This document shows, one piece after another, positions 27,787-35,724 of a stretch of 64,000 nucleotides of DNA. How positions within the stretch are numbered: position 1 is the first letter of the stretch; each line of letters begins with the position of its first letter. This DNA comes from Streptacidiphilus sp. 4-A2 (GTDB taxonomy: Bacteria > Actinomycetota > Actinomycetes > Streptomycetales > Streptomycetaceae), in NCBI GenBank assembly GCA_014284505.1, contig JAAFYY010000001.1:4774001-4838000 (forward strand), given 5' to 3'. A program made the position numbers and the translations under genes. Below the pieces are notes generated by a model that saw nothing but the letters and a program-made list of their open reading frames with translations, did no database searches and had not been told where the DNA came from.

Positions 27787-28770
27787 TCAGGCTGTGGTGA
27801 CGACCACCTGCGTGTCGGCAGTGCGGTCGGAGTCCACTCGCGCCGCAAGGTGGCGTTCGGCGTCGAGGGCGGCTTGGCACCCGGAGGCGGCAGCGGTGAT
27901 GGCCTGGCGGTACGTGTGGTCGACCACGTCGCCGGCACCGAAGACGCCGGTGAGGTTGGTGCGTGTTGAGGGGGCGTCGACCTTGAGGTATCCGGCGTCG
28001 TCCAGGTCGAGTTGGCCGGCGAACAACTCAGTACGTGGGTCGTGCCCGATCGCGATGAACAGTCCCTCCACCGCCAGGTCTCGGGTGACTCCGGTGAGGG
28101 TGTCGCGCAGGACCACCCCGCTCACTCGGTCGGTGCCTTGGATCTCGGCGATCTCGCTGTTCCAGGCGAAGGTGATCTTCGGGTCGGCCTGGGCGCGGGC
28201 CTGCATGACCTTCGAGGCGCGCAGGGTGTCGCGGCGGTGCACGATGGTCACCGAGGCGGCGAAGCGGGTGAGGAAAGTGGCTTCCTCCAAGGCGGTGTCG
28301 CCACCGCCGACGACCACTATGTCCTTGCCGCGGAAGAAGAACCCGTCACAGGTCGCGCACCAGGACACCCCGCGCCCGGACAGTTCGTTCTCACGCGGCA
28401 GGCCGAGCTTGCGGTACCCGGAGCCGGTGGCCACGATCACGGTTTTGGCGCGGTGGACGGTGCCCTCGGTGTCGGTCAGTTCCTTGACGTCGCCGGTAAG
28501 GTCGACGGCCACGATGTCGTCGTCGATCATGACCGCGCCGAAGCGTTCAGCCTGGGTCCGCATGTTGTTCATCAGGTCGGGGCCCTGGATGCCGTCGGGG
28601 AATCCGGGGAAGTTCTCGACCTCGGTGGTGGTCGTGAGGGCGCCGCCGACGAAGATGGCGCTGCCGAAGACGACGGGCTTGAGGTCGGCGCGGGCAGTGT
28701 AGAGGGCGGCGGTGTATCCGGCGGGGCCGGACCCGATCACGACGACCTCGTGCACTATCGGCTCGGTCAT
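27787..28770 (-). CDS. trxB: Thioredoxin-disulfide reductase of the arsenic cluster
   Basis: 327 residues, intact. It reduces thioredoxin with NADPH through FAD and a redox-active disulfide. The FAD motif is VVIGSGPAGYTAALYTARAD (residues 9-28), the CxxC active site is SWCATCDGFFFRGKD, the NADPH motif is IVVVGGGDTALEEATFL, and the C-terminal FAD segment is GVFGAGDVVDHTYRQAITAA. Next to arsC genes it regenerates reduced thioredoxin for arsenate reduction. The gene ends the minus-strand ars operon (5 bases after arsC). Confidence 0.95.
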   Translation of the reverse strand: MTEPIVHEVVVIGSGPAGYTAALYTARADLKPVVFGSAIFVGGALTTTTEVENFPGFPDGIQGPDLMNNMRTQAERFGAVMIDDDIVAVDLTGDVKELTDTEGTVHRAKTVIVATGSGYRKLGLPRENELSGRGVSWCATCDGFFFRGKDIVVVGGGDTALEEATFLTRFAASVTIVHRRDTLRASKVMQARAQADPKITFAWNSEIAEIQGTDRVSGVVLRDTLTGVTRDLAVEGLFIAIGHDPRTELFAGQLDLDDAGYLKVDAPSTRTNLTGVFGAGDVVDHTYRQAITAAASGCQAALDAERHLAARVDSDRTADTQVVVTTA

Positions 28771-28775
28771 CGCGG

Positions 28776-29198
28776 TCAGCTCTCCTGCTGCTTGGCGTCG
28801 ATCTCGGCGACCAAGCCCTCGATCAGCTTCTTGATCGCGTCGCGGATCGGGCGCACGGCCTCCACGCCCTGCCCGGCCGGGTCTTCGAGCTCCCAGTTCA
28901 GGTACTTCTTGCCGGGGAAGATCGGGCAGGCGTCCCCGCAGCCCATGGTGATGACGTAGTCCGACGCCTTCACGGCTTCGGTGGTCAGGACCTTGGGGGT
29001 CTGATGGGAGATGTCGACGCCGACCTCGGCCATCGCAGCGACGGCGGAGGGGTTGACCTGGTCGCCGGGGATCGAGCCGGCGGAGCGGACCTCGACGCGG
29101 TCACCGGCGAGGTGGGTCAGGAATCCGGCGGCCATCTGGGAGCGACCGGCGTTGTGGACGCAGACGAACAGGACCGAGGCGGCGGGTGCGGCAGTCAT
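28776..29198 (-). CDS. arsC: Arsenate reductase (low-molecular-weight phosphatase type)
   Basis: 140 residues. It reduces As(V) to As(III) with thioredoxin. The P-loop CVHNAGRSQ holds the catalytic Cys and Arg (C-x5-R). The other redox Cys residues lie in ITMGCGDACPIFPGKK, the usual C-x3-C, and the C-terminal DPAGQGVEAVRPIRDAI is typical. The start at 29198 gives MTAAPAASVLFVCVHNAG. Neighbours are trxB downstream and a second arsC-type gene upstream (35 bases). Confidence 0.93.
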   Translation of the reverse strand: MTAAPAASVLFVCVHNAGRSQMAAGFLTHLAGDRVEVRSAGSIPGDQVNPSAVAAMAEVGVDISHQTPKVLTTEAVKASDYVITMGCGDACPIFPGKKYLNWELEDPAGQGVEAVRPIRDAIKKLIEGLVAEIDAKQQES

Positions 29199-29233
29199 CG
29201 AGGTGCTTTCTGATCGGGTGGGGACAGGGAAGG

Positions 29234-29872
29234 TCACGAAGTGGCGGGGGTGAGTTCGGCGACCAGGTCGGCGACGCGGTGGGCGATCTCGTCGCGGATG
29301 GCGCGGACGGTGTCCAGGGGTTTGCCGTGGGGGTCGAGGACGGGCCAGTCCAGGTAGCGGCGCCCTGCGGGGATGGGGCAGGCGTCGCCGCAGCCCATGG
29401 TGACCACGATGTCGGCGGCGGCCACGACCTCTTCGGTCAGCGGCTTGGGGAACGCCTCCGGCAGGTCCGCGCCGACTTCGGCCAGGACCTCGGTGACGAA
29501 GTCGTCCAGCACCCCCGCGGGCCGGGTACCGGCCGAGGAGACCTGAAGGCGGCCCTTCGCGGCGTGGGCGAGCAGGCCGGCGGCGAGCTGGGAGCGCCCG
29601 GCGTTGCCGGTACACACAAACAGCACCCGCGGTGTTCCGCCCGGTGCGGCGGTGCCGTGGGCGAGCGCGGCCAGGCGCTCGTCGGCCAGGCGCTCGGCGA
29701 GCACCACCAGGTGGGTGCGGACGGCGGCCGTCTCGGCCAGGCGCTGGTAGGAGTCGGCCAGGAGTCGCTGGACGGTCTCGGGGGCGAAAGTACCGCCGTA
29801 GCGCAGGGCCAGGCGGGCGGCCCCGGACAGGAGCTGGGGGTCGGGCGGTATTGGCAGGGGCGTCGCGGACAT
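29234..29872 (-). CDS. arsC: Arsenate reductase with N-terminal three-helix domain
   Basis: 212 residues. The C-terminal 135 residues form a low-molecular-weight phosphatase-type ArsC (P-loop FVCTGNAGRSQ, redox VTMGCGDACPIPAGRR). The first 75 residues (SGAARLALRYGGTFAPETVQ, LLADSYQRLAETAAVRTHLV) form a three-helix bundle domain fused to some actinobacterial ArsC proteins. It is the first gene of the minus-strand ars operon and is divergent from arsR at 29963. Confidence 0.9.
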   Translation of the reverse strand: MSATPLPIPPDPQLLSGAARLALRYGGTFAPETVQRLLADSYQRLAETAAVRTHLVVLAERLADERLAALAHGTAAPGGTPRVLFVCTGNAGRSQLAAGLLAHAAKGRLQVSSAGTRPAGVLDDFVTEVLAEVGADLPEAFPKPLTEEVVAAADIVVTMGCGDACPIPAGRRYLDWPVLDPHGKPLDTVRAIRDEIAHRVADLVAELTPATS

Positions 29873-29962
29873 GGTGTCTCCAGCGCAGGAAGGGGCCACC
29901 GGCCAGGACCGGTGGCCACTCGGGGTCGCGTTGCGGCCCCACAACCGGTAACGTATCAGCCC
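29873..29962. promoter_or_regulatory. Divergent arsC / arsR promoter region
   Basis: 90 bases between divergent genes. The ATG of arsR is only a few bases after ACGTATCAG, and TATCAG...ATCAGTCGATACTGA around 29955-29985 makes a possible ArsR half-site pair that overlaps the start codon. This is tentative. Confidence 0.4.
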
Positions 29963-30274
29963 ATGGTGACATCAGTCGATACTGAAGCAATGAAGGCTCT
30001 GGCCGATCCGCTGCGGATGCAGATCGTGACGCTGCTGGCGGCCGAGTCGCTTTGCGTGTGCCACCTGGTCGAGGAGACCGGTGCCAAGCAGACCAACCTG
30101 TCCAACCACCTGCGGCTGCTGCGGCAGGCCGGACTGGTGGAGACCGAGCCCTGGCGCTTCCTCTACTACAAGCTCCGCCCCGCCGCCCTGGAAGCGGTCG
30201 CCGCCCACCTCGGCGGCCTGGCCGACACCGCCCGCACCACCGCCGAGTCCGCCCGCAAGCGCCCCTGCCCCTGA
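29963..30274 (+). CDS. arsR: ArsR-family As(III)-responsive repressor
   Basis: 103 residues. Winged helix with ADPLRMQIVTLLAAESLCVC and the metal site in SLCVCHLVEETGAKQTNLSN (C-x-C in the ELCVCDL region), followed by the recognition helix NLSNHLRLLRQAGLVE. As(III) binding to the CVC site should release it from DNA. Divergent from the arsC operon and followed after 47 bases by the MIP channel gene, so it probably controls both directions. Confidence 0.92.
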   Translation: MVTSVDTEAMKALADPLRMQIVTLLAAESLCVCHLVEETGAKQTNLSNHLRLLRQAGLVETEPWRFLYYKLRPAALEAVAAHLGGLADTARTTAESARKRPCP

Positions 30275-30321
30275 GCTATCCCCACCTTTCCGCCCTGCCT
30301 GCCCTTCCTGGAGTGTTCTTC

Positions 30322-31074
30322 GTGAGTGCCATAGACGAGGCCAGACCCACCGATCTGGCCGAGCCGCTCGTCGCCGACCTGGGCCCCGACCCCCTGCTCC
30401 GCAAGGTCGCGGCCGAACTGGTCGGCACCGCCGCACTGGTCGCGGTCGTGGTCGGCTCCGGCATCCAGGCCACCGAACTCACCAACGACGTGGGCCTGCA
30501 ACTGCTGGCCAACTCCACCGCCACCGTCTTCGGCCTGGGCGTGCTGATCCTGCTGCTGGGCCCGGTCTCCGGCGCCCACTTCAACCCGATTGTCACCCTG
30601 GCCGACTGGTGGACCCGCCGCGGCCAGCACAACCACCTGCCCGCCCGCGAGGTCGTCGCCTATATCGTCGCGCAGACCGCGGGCGCGATCGGCGGCGCGG
30701 TACTGGCGGACGCGATGTTCGGCAAGGCCCTGGTGCAGTGGTCCACCCACGACCGCTCCGCCGGCCACCTGCTGATCGGCGAGGTCGTCGCCACCGCCGG
30801 ACTGGTCCTGCTGATCTTCGGCCTGGCGAAGAAGGACCAGCTCCGCTTCGCCCCCGTCGCGGTCGCCTCCTACATCGGCGCCGCCTACTGGTTCACCTCC
30901 TCCACCAGCTTCGCCAACCCCGCCGTCGCCATCGGCCGCACCTTCACCGACACCTTCGCCGGCATCAAGCCCTCCTCCCTGCCCGGCTTCATCGGCATGG
31001 AACTGATCGGCGGCATCGTCGGCCTGGCCCTGGTCGCCCTGATCTTCGGCCGCGACCGAGCCTCACGCGACTGA
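30322..31074 (+). CDS. MIP/aquaporin-family channel of the arsenic cluster
   Basis: 250 residues, GTG start. Six hydrophobic helices and the two pore half-helices with NPx motifs are visible: LLGPVSGAHFNPIVTLADWW and TSSTSFANPAVAIGRTFTDT, in which the second keeps NPA and the selectivity-filter Arg. Aquaglyceroporin-like channels in ars clusters (AqpS and related) let arsenite leave the cell along its gradient after ArsC action. Export of As(III) is inferred from the setting. Confidence 0.88.
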   Translation: MSAIDEARPTDLAEPLVADLGPDPLLRKVAAELVGTAALVAVVVGSGIQATELTNDVGLQLLANSTATVFGLGVLILLLGPVSGAHFNPIVTLADWWTRRGQHNHLPAREVVAYIVAQTAGAIGGAVLADAMFGKALVQWSTHDRSAGHLLIGEVVATAGLVLLIFGLAKKDQLRFAPVAVASYIGAAYWFTSSTSFANPAVAIGRTFTDTFAGIKPSSLPGFIGMELIGGIVGLALVALIFGRDRASRD

Positions 31075-31424
31075 CCCTCCGTCCAGACCCGCGAACGAGG
31101 AATCACCGGTCTCCCGTCCCCCGCCACCTCGGGCGGGAGACCGACGCACACCGGGACAGGGAATGCACGCCGTGCACCAGGGGGCTGCGATCCCGGGCTC
31201 GCCGAAGAGCTCCTTCACCCAGGAGCATGTCTCGCGCGGGACACGAAAGCACACGAACGGGTGAGATCGCCCCGCTCGTCCATGGGAATCGTGCCGCGGC
31301 GACAGAAAATCAGTCCGCCAATCCCGCTCCACGCGCGAGACTTGGCGGAACCGATCATCCGGCTCCGGACCGTAGGGCTGAGGCGCCGACTGCACCGCAT
31401 CAACATCACCATGGGGGCGGCATC
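31075..31424. other. Intergenic stretch after the MIP channel gene
   Basis: 350 bases. It contains the terminator at 31107-31143 and, further on, no recognised signal. The frame upstream of 31425 is open but reads low-complexity sequence and is not a gene. Confidence 0.5.
31107..31143 (+). terminator. Terminator hairpin after the MIP channel gene
   Basis: A 10-bp stem, CGGTCTCCCG (31107-31116) with CGGGAGACCG (31134-31143), 33 bases after the channel gene stop. Confidence 0.6.
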
Positions 31425-32933
31425 GTGACACCCAGGAAGCGGCTTCCCGACATCAAGAAGCTCGCAGCCGAGATCAACAAGGTGCGCACCGGCGGGAAGA
31501 ACTCCATTGGCAAGTCTGCCGACTACCTGCACAGCCGGGCCGCCGACCTCGCCACGTACGGTTCCGTGGACGGGCTGGTGGAGGCAATCGACAGCGATGG
31601 CGAAGCACGAGCACATGCCTTCCACCTGTCCGCCCTGCGCGGCCAACTCGCCCGAGAGCTGTGGGCACGCAACGCGTTCATCGGCCCTTCCGTTTTGGAC
31701 GACCTCCTATACCGGGCGGTGGCGATCGACGCGGCGCAGGATCCGGTACTGCGCTGCCTGGAAATCGTGCGGGACAGGCAGCTGGCACGTCCGGGGCTGG
31801 TGATCTTCCCCTTGCACTCCCTCGGCGTCCTGGCGGCGGGCTTTCTGCAGAGCCACGGGCGGCGCTGGGTGTTCAGCCCCTCGGGATCCGACTTGGCGAT
31901 CTTTCCGCAGAGCAACGCGTGGGACAGGACCTTGGCGAATCTCGACGAGGCTCGGCGCAGCTTCGGGGTGCGCAAGGCCGTTCCTGGTGGCCTGCTGGAG
32001 CACTGGCGTCGAAGCCGATCCTTAACCTGGTTGAAGCGCAACCCCCTCCTGGTGCTGTCCGTGTCGACAACTCCAGGCAGCTACTACGACACCGAAACGC
32101 TGATCCTGGGACGACTGAGGGCTGCCAGCGCGCTCGCCTGCATGCTCTCCACCCTGCAGCCTCGCGAGCAGGAACGCGTCGGATACCTGTGGAGCTCCGC
32201 CCGGACGAACAACTGGGAGACCCTTGACGTCAAGCACTACATCAACCTCTACGACGCCCCCGACACCCCGCGGCTCCTGGCCGGTGACTGCGTTCCGATC
32301 CACCTGCGTCGTGCAGCGCTCGCGGAGATCAGCGAACTGAACATCGAGATCGACCCGCGCTACTGGAACCGTTACGGCGCTTCCGCCCAGGAAGTCCGCG
32401 CGGCCGTCGACCTCGTCTACGACGGCTACATGCGGCATGTGCTCCTGCGCCGTCCCCGCGAGCGACCGGACGCCTTCACCGCGGCCTTCACCAAGCTCCA
32501 CGACGCCCTGAGCTACTTCCGGCGCTCCTTCCACGAGTCCGACCAGGGATGGACAGCGGGCCTGAGCCTGGCCACGGCCTTCGAGATGATGCTCACCGAC
32601 GGGGTCAACCGCGGCGAGATCGCGGCGAAGCTCCAGCGCCGCGTGCGCCTGTTGCTGCGCGGCAAGCGGGGTGTGATCCGGTACTCCGAAGCCGTCCACA
32701 GTCTCTACAAGCACAGGAACGCGATCATTCACGCGGGCGTGGTCGACGGGCAGTTCGCCATCGCGGACGCGCAGCGCTGCTTCGTGCTGTGCTTCATGGA
32801 GTTGGCCAACAGGACGGCACACCTCGCCGCCGGCGAAAGCGAACCCATGCGTACGATGACCGGCGATCACCCCGATCCGCAGACGGCCAAGATCACCCCA
32901 TGCCAAGAGTGCGGCTGTACACATCAGCACTGA
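31425..32933 (+). CDS. ApeA-like HEPN protein inside the arsenic cluster
   Basis: 502 residues, GTG start at 31425 (longer in-frame starts would add only low-complexity sequence). The N-terminal part has RTGGKNSIGKSADYLHSRAA and a long mixed region (AWDRTLANLDEARRSFGVRK, KRNPLLVLSVSTTPGSYYDT). The C-terminal domain is all-helical: TAGLSLATAFEMMLTDGVNR, KLQRRVRLLLRGKRG and SLYKHRNAIIHAGVVDG. R431 to H436 make the R-x4-H motif of HEPN RNases (RNAIIH), as in ApeA-type abortive-infection proteins. The last residues (CQECGCTHQH) are Cys/His-rich and could bind metal. It has no link to arsenic chemistry, so it looks like a separately acquired, possibly anti-phage gene. Confidence 0.7.
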   Translation: MTPRKRLPDIKKLAAEINKVRTGGKNSIGKSADYLHSRAADLATYGSVDGLVEAIDSDGEARAHAFHLSALRGQLARELWARNAFIGPSVLDDLLYRAVAIDAAQDPVLRCLEIVRDRQLARPGLVIFPLHSLGVLAAGFLQSHGRRWVFSPSGSDLAIFPQSNAWDRTLANLDEARRSFGVRKAVPGGLLEHWRRSRSLTWLKRNPLLVLSVSTTPGSYYDTETLILGRLRAASALACMLSTLQPREQERVGYLWSSARTNNWETLDVKHYINLYDAPDTPRLLAGDCVPIHLRRAALAEISELNIEIDPRYWNRYGASAQEVRAAVDLVYDGYMRHVLLRRPRERPDAFTAAFTKLHDALSYFRRSFHESDQGWTAGLSLATAFEMMLTDGVNRGEIAAKLQRRVRLLLRGKRGVIRYSEAVHSLYKHRNAIIHAGVVDGQFAIADAQRCFVLCFMELANRTAHLAAGESEPMRTMTGDHPDPQTAKITPCQECGCTHQH

Positions 32934-33050
32934 TGCCGAAATCCACGCCGCGGTTCTCGCGTCCGGGCAACCCCGCCCTCATGGGTGGGGCAAGACCGTG
33001 CTGCTGCGAGCGATCACGCACAGGCACGCGGGAGACGGGTCGTCGGCCCG

Positions 33051-33564
33051 CTACTCGACCACAGGGCTACGGCGTTCGACCATGACGACGTCGCGCCAGA
33101 TCCCGTGGTGGCGGCCGATGCGCTCGCGGGTGCCCAGGGTGCGGAAGCCAGCGCGGGTGTGGACGGCGAGACTGGCCGTTTCTGGGGAAGATCCCGGACT
33201 GGATGGTCCAGATCCCGGCGGCCTCGGTGGAGGCGATCAGCGCGTCCAGCAGGGTGGTGGCGACCCTGCGGCCCCGAGCCCGGGGGTGGACGTAGACGGA
33301 GTGCTCGACCACGCCCGCGTATGCGGGACGGACAGAGACCCGGCTCGCGGCCACCCATCCCAGGACCTGGCCGTCCGGGTCCTGGGCGACGAAGCGGTGC
33401 CCGGGCAGGCGGCCGGAGTCGAACGCCTCCCAGGGGGCGCAGGTCTCGAAGGTCGCGTTGCCCTCGTCGATGCCCGCCTAGTAGATCGCCAGGATGGCCG
33501 CAGCGTGGGCTGCGGCCATCGGCACGACGGCAGCAGCAGTGGATGGACCGGCTTCGACAGACAC
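33051..33564 (-). pseudogene. GNAT acetyltransferase of the arsenic cluster (ArsN-like), stop and frameshift
   Basis: The minus-strand frame from GTG 33564 reads PMAAAHAAAILAIY and then meets an in-frame TAG at about 33480 where the family has a Gln (IYQAGID). It continues GNATFETCAPWEAFDSGRLP, SVYVHPRARGRRVATTLLDA (acetyl-CoA loop R-G-x-G-x-A-like) and WTIQSGIFP. After a one-base shift near 33185 the end VHTRAGFRTLGTRERIGRHH to 33051 is typical of ArsN1-type N-acetyltransferases. These acetylate arsenicals such as arsinothricin or phosphinothricin-like compounds in other systems. The TAG is a substitution, unlike the many indels of this window. Confidence 0.7.
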
Positions 33565-33590
33565 ACGCGCTCCCTGCGGGGCTCGACGTT

Positions 33591-33954
33591 TCAGGATGCG
33601 GTGCTGCCCAGCAGCATGCTCATCGCGGCCATCACCGAGGGCTCGACCCGGTAGTAGACCCAGGTCCCGCGCCGCTCGGAGGACAGCAGTCCGGCCTCGC
33701 GGAGCTTCTTCAGATGGTGGCTGACGGTGGGCTGGGAGACCCCGACGTCCTGGATGTCGCACACGCACGCCTCCCCGCCCGCGTGCGAGGCGACCTTGGA
33801 GAACAACCGCAGCCGCACCGGGTCGCCGAGCGCCTTGAACATCGCGGCCATCCGCACCGCGTCCGCCTCGGACACTCGGCGGAGGTCACCGGCGGGCAGC
33901 AGGCGCGCTCGCGTCCTGAAGGACCGGCAGCTCCGCGACACTCAGATTCGACAT
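33591..33954 (-). CDS. arsR: Second ArsR-family repressor, one frameshift
   Basis: Begins MSNLSVAELPVLQDASA. A one-base shift near 33905 leads to LRRVSEADAVRMAAMFKALG and then DPVRLRLFSKVASHAGGEAC, the metal-binding CVC in GEACVCDIQDVG, and the recognition helix VSQPTVSHHLKKLREAGLLS. About 120 residues, of a different subgroup from the ArsR at 29963 (it resembles the ArsR of ArsO/MFS operons). Divergent from the small Cys-pair protein at 34081, with a palindrome between. Confidence 0.85.
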
Positions 33955-34014
33955 ACGTCTATCTTGACATTGGTCGAAGCAGGCGGCAAGCTTCCCTGTA
34001 TCGACAAGTGTCGA
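33945..34014. promoter_or_regulatory. ArsR operator candidates in the divergent promoter
   Basis: A perfect 14-bp palindrome TCGACAAGTGTCGA at 34001-34014, and a related pair TTCGACATACGT (33946) / TTGACATTGGTCGA (33963-33976). Their TCGACAT-like half-sites match those of ArsR boxes. Their location between divergent arsR and the Cys-pair/ArsO operon suits autoregulation. Confidence 0.55.
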
Positions 34015-34080
34015 ATCAAAGCGTGGGGCGGAATTAGTCCCTGCGAGCCATCGCACACGACGACCACAAGGAGTACCGCC

Positions 34081-34273
34081 ATGAGCGAGACCGCCAGCAC
34101 CCCGGCCACCGCCTGTTGCACCACCGCACCGGCCGAACCCACCGCCGCCGCACCCGCCGCCGCTGCGACGGGCCCGTTGCTGCGGCACCACCCAGGCTGC
34201 CGAAGCCGCCTCCGCCTGCTGCGATCCCGCCGCGAAGACCGAAGCAGTTGCCGCCGGAGCCGGCTGCTGCTGA
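34081..34273 (+). CDS. Small vicinal-cysteine-pair protein of the arsenic cluster, one frameshift
   Basis: The ATG at 34081 (AAGGAG 8 bases upstream) gives MSETASTPATACCTTAPAEP. A one-base indel in the CCC run near 34173 switches the frame; the corrected reading RCCGTTQAAEAASACCDPAA ends with AVAAGAGCC and a stop at 34273. The 64-residue product then holds four Cys-Cys pairs in an Ala/Thr-rich chain. Read without correction the frame is Arg-rich and runs to 34347. Vicinal Cys pairs are the As(III)-binding units of ArsD-type chaperones, so a role in binding arsenite is likely. I do not know a named family. Confidence 0.6.
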
Positions 34274-34339
34274 CCCCGCGCGCACCACCCAGGTCCCCGG
34301 CACCTCGCAGACGATCCGAACCACACGGAGAAGACAGCC

Positions 34340-35716
34340 ATGACTGAGAACAGCAGCCCGACCACCGCCACCCTGCCATCGCCGTGGTCGGGGCGGGTCC
34401 GATCGGACTTGCCGCCGCCGCCCACCTGCTGGAACGCGGCCTGGAAACCCTCGTCCTGGAGGCCGGGCCCTCGGCGGCCTCGGCAGTGCGGGCCTGGGGT
34501 CACGTGCGGCTGTTCTCCGCCTGGTCCGAGCTGGTCGACCCGGCCGCCGCCCGCCTGCTGGAGCCCACCGGCTGGACCCGCCCCGAACCGAAGCGCTACC
34601 CCACCGGCGCCGAGTGGGCCGAGCTCTACCTCCAGCCGCTGGCCGACGCCCTCGGCGAGCGCGTGCGCTACAACACCACCGTCACCGGCGCCGCCCGCCG
34701 CGGCCGGGACCGCATCGTCGACTCCGGCCGCGAGGACCAACCCTTCACCCTCCACACCAGCGACACAGACGGCACCCAGGCGCGCCTCTCCGTCCGGGCG
34801 ATCATCGACGCCACTGGCACATTCACCTCACCCAACCCCCTGGGCAGCGACGGCCTCCCGCAGCAGGCGAACACACCCACCAGATCACCTACCTCGCCCC
34901 CACACTGCCGACACTGCCGACCCGGCGGTCCGGACTCTCCACGCGGGCAAGCGAACCGCCGTCGTGGGCTCGGGCCACTCGGCCCTGACCGCGCTGCTGT
35001 CGCTGGCCGAGCTGACCAAGGACGAGCCCGGCACCCGCACGGTGTGGGTGCTGCGGCGCGGCCAGGTGGGCAACGCCTTCGGCGGCGGCGAGTCCGACGA
35101 ACTCCCCGCCCGCGGAGCCCTCGGGCTGCGGGCGAAAGAGGCAGTGGCAGCTGGGCGCATCGAGGTCGTCCAGGGCTTCCGCACCGAACGCGTCGAGGAC
35201 GCCGACGGGCAGCTCGTGCTGGTGGCCGACGACGGCCGCCGCATCGAGGGCCTGGACCACATCATCGGCCTGACCGGGTTCCGCCCTGACCACTCCTGGC
35301 AGAGCGAACTGCGGCTCGCCCTGGACGAACGCCTCCAGGCCCCAGTCAAGCTCGCCCCGCTGATCGACCCCAACCAGCACTCCTGCGGCACCGTCTACCC
35401 CCACGGCGCGGGCGAACTGAGCCATCACGAGGAGGGGGTGTTCCTGGTCGGGATGAAGAGCTACGGACGCGCCCCGACCTTCCTGGCCATGACCGGCTAC
35501 GAGCAGGTCCGCTCGGTCGCCGCAGCCCTCGCCGGCGACCACGAGGCCGCCGCCCGCGTCGAACTCACCCTCCCCGACACCGGCGTCTGCGGCGGAGCCG
35601 GACTCTTCGACGATCCCGACGCCGCCCAGAGCGAAGGCGGCTGCTGTGCAGCCCCCGCACCGACCTTGCTCAGCATCGGTGTCGGCGCTCCGGCGCCGAC
35701 GTCCGGCAGCTGCTGA
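34340..35716 (+). pseudogene. arsO: ArsO-like flavin-dependent monooxygenase, frameshifted as read
   Basis: Starts MTENSSPTTATLP. A shift near 34378 opens the FAD motif VVGAGPIGLAAAAHLLERGL, then VRLFSAWSELVDPAAARLLE. Further shifts near 34870 and 34925 return to the first frame, with the NADPH-binding AVVGSGHSALTALLSLAELT, then DHIIGLTGFRPDH and GMKSYGRAPTFLAMTGYEQV. It ends in CCAAPAPTLLSIGVGAPAPT at 35716, about 455 residues. This is the two-dinucleotide-fold monooxygenase found in actinobacterial ars operons and usually named ArsO. The exact arsenic substrate is not established. The first and last frames agree, so the indels compensate. Confidence 0.8.
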
Positions 35717-35724
35717 CACCGGCA

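Noticed and set aside
30081..31424. Upstream extension of the HEPN protein frame to 30081
   Set aside because: The extension overlaps arsR and the MIP channel gene in another frame and is Arg/Pro-rich; GTG 31425 begins the protein-like part.
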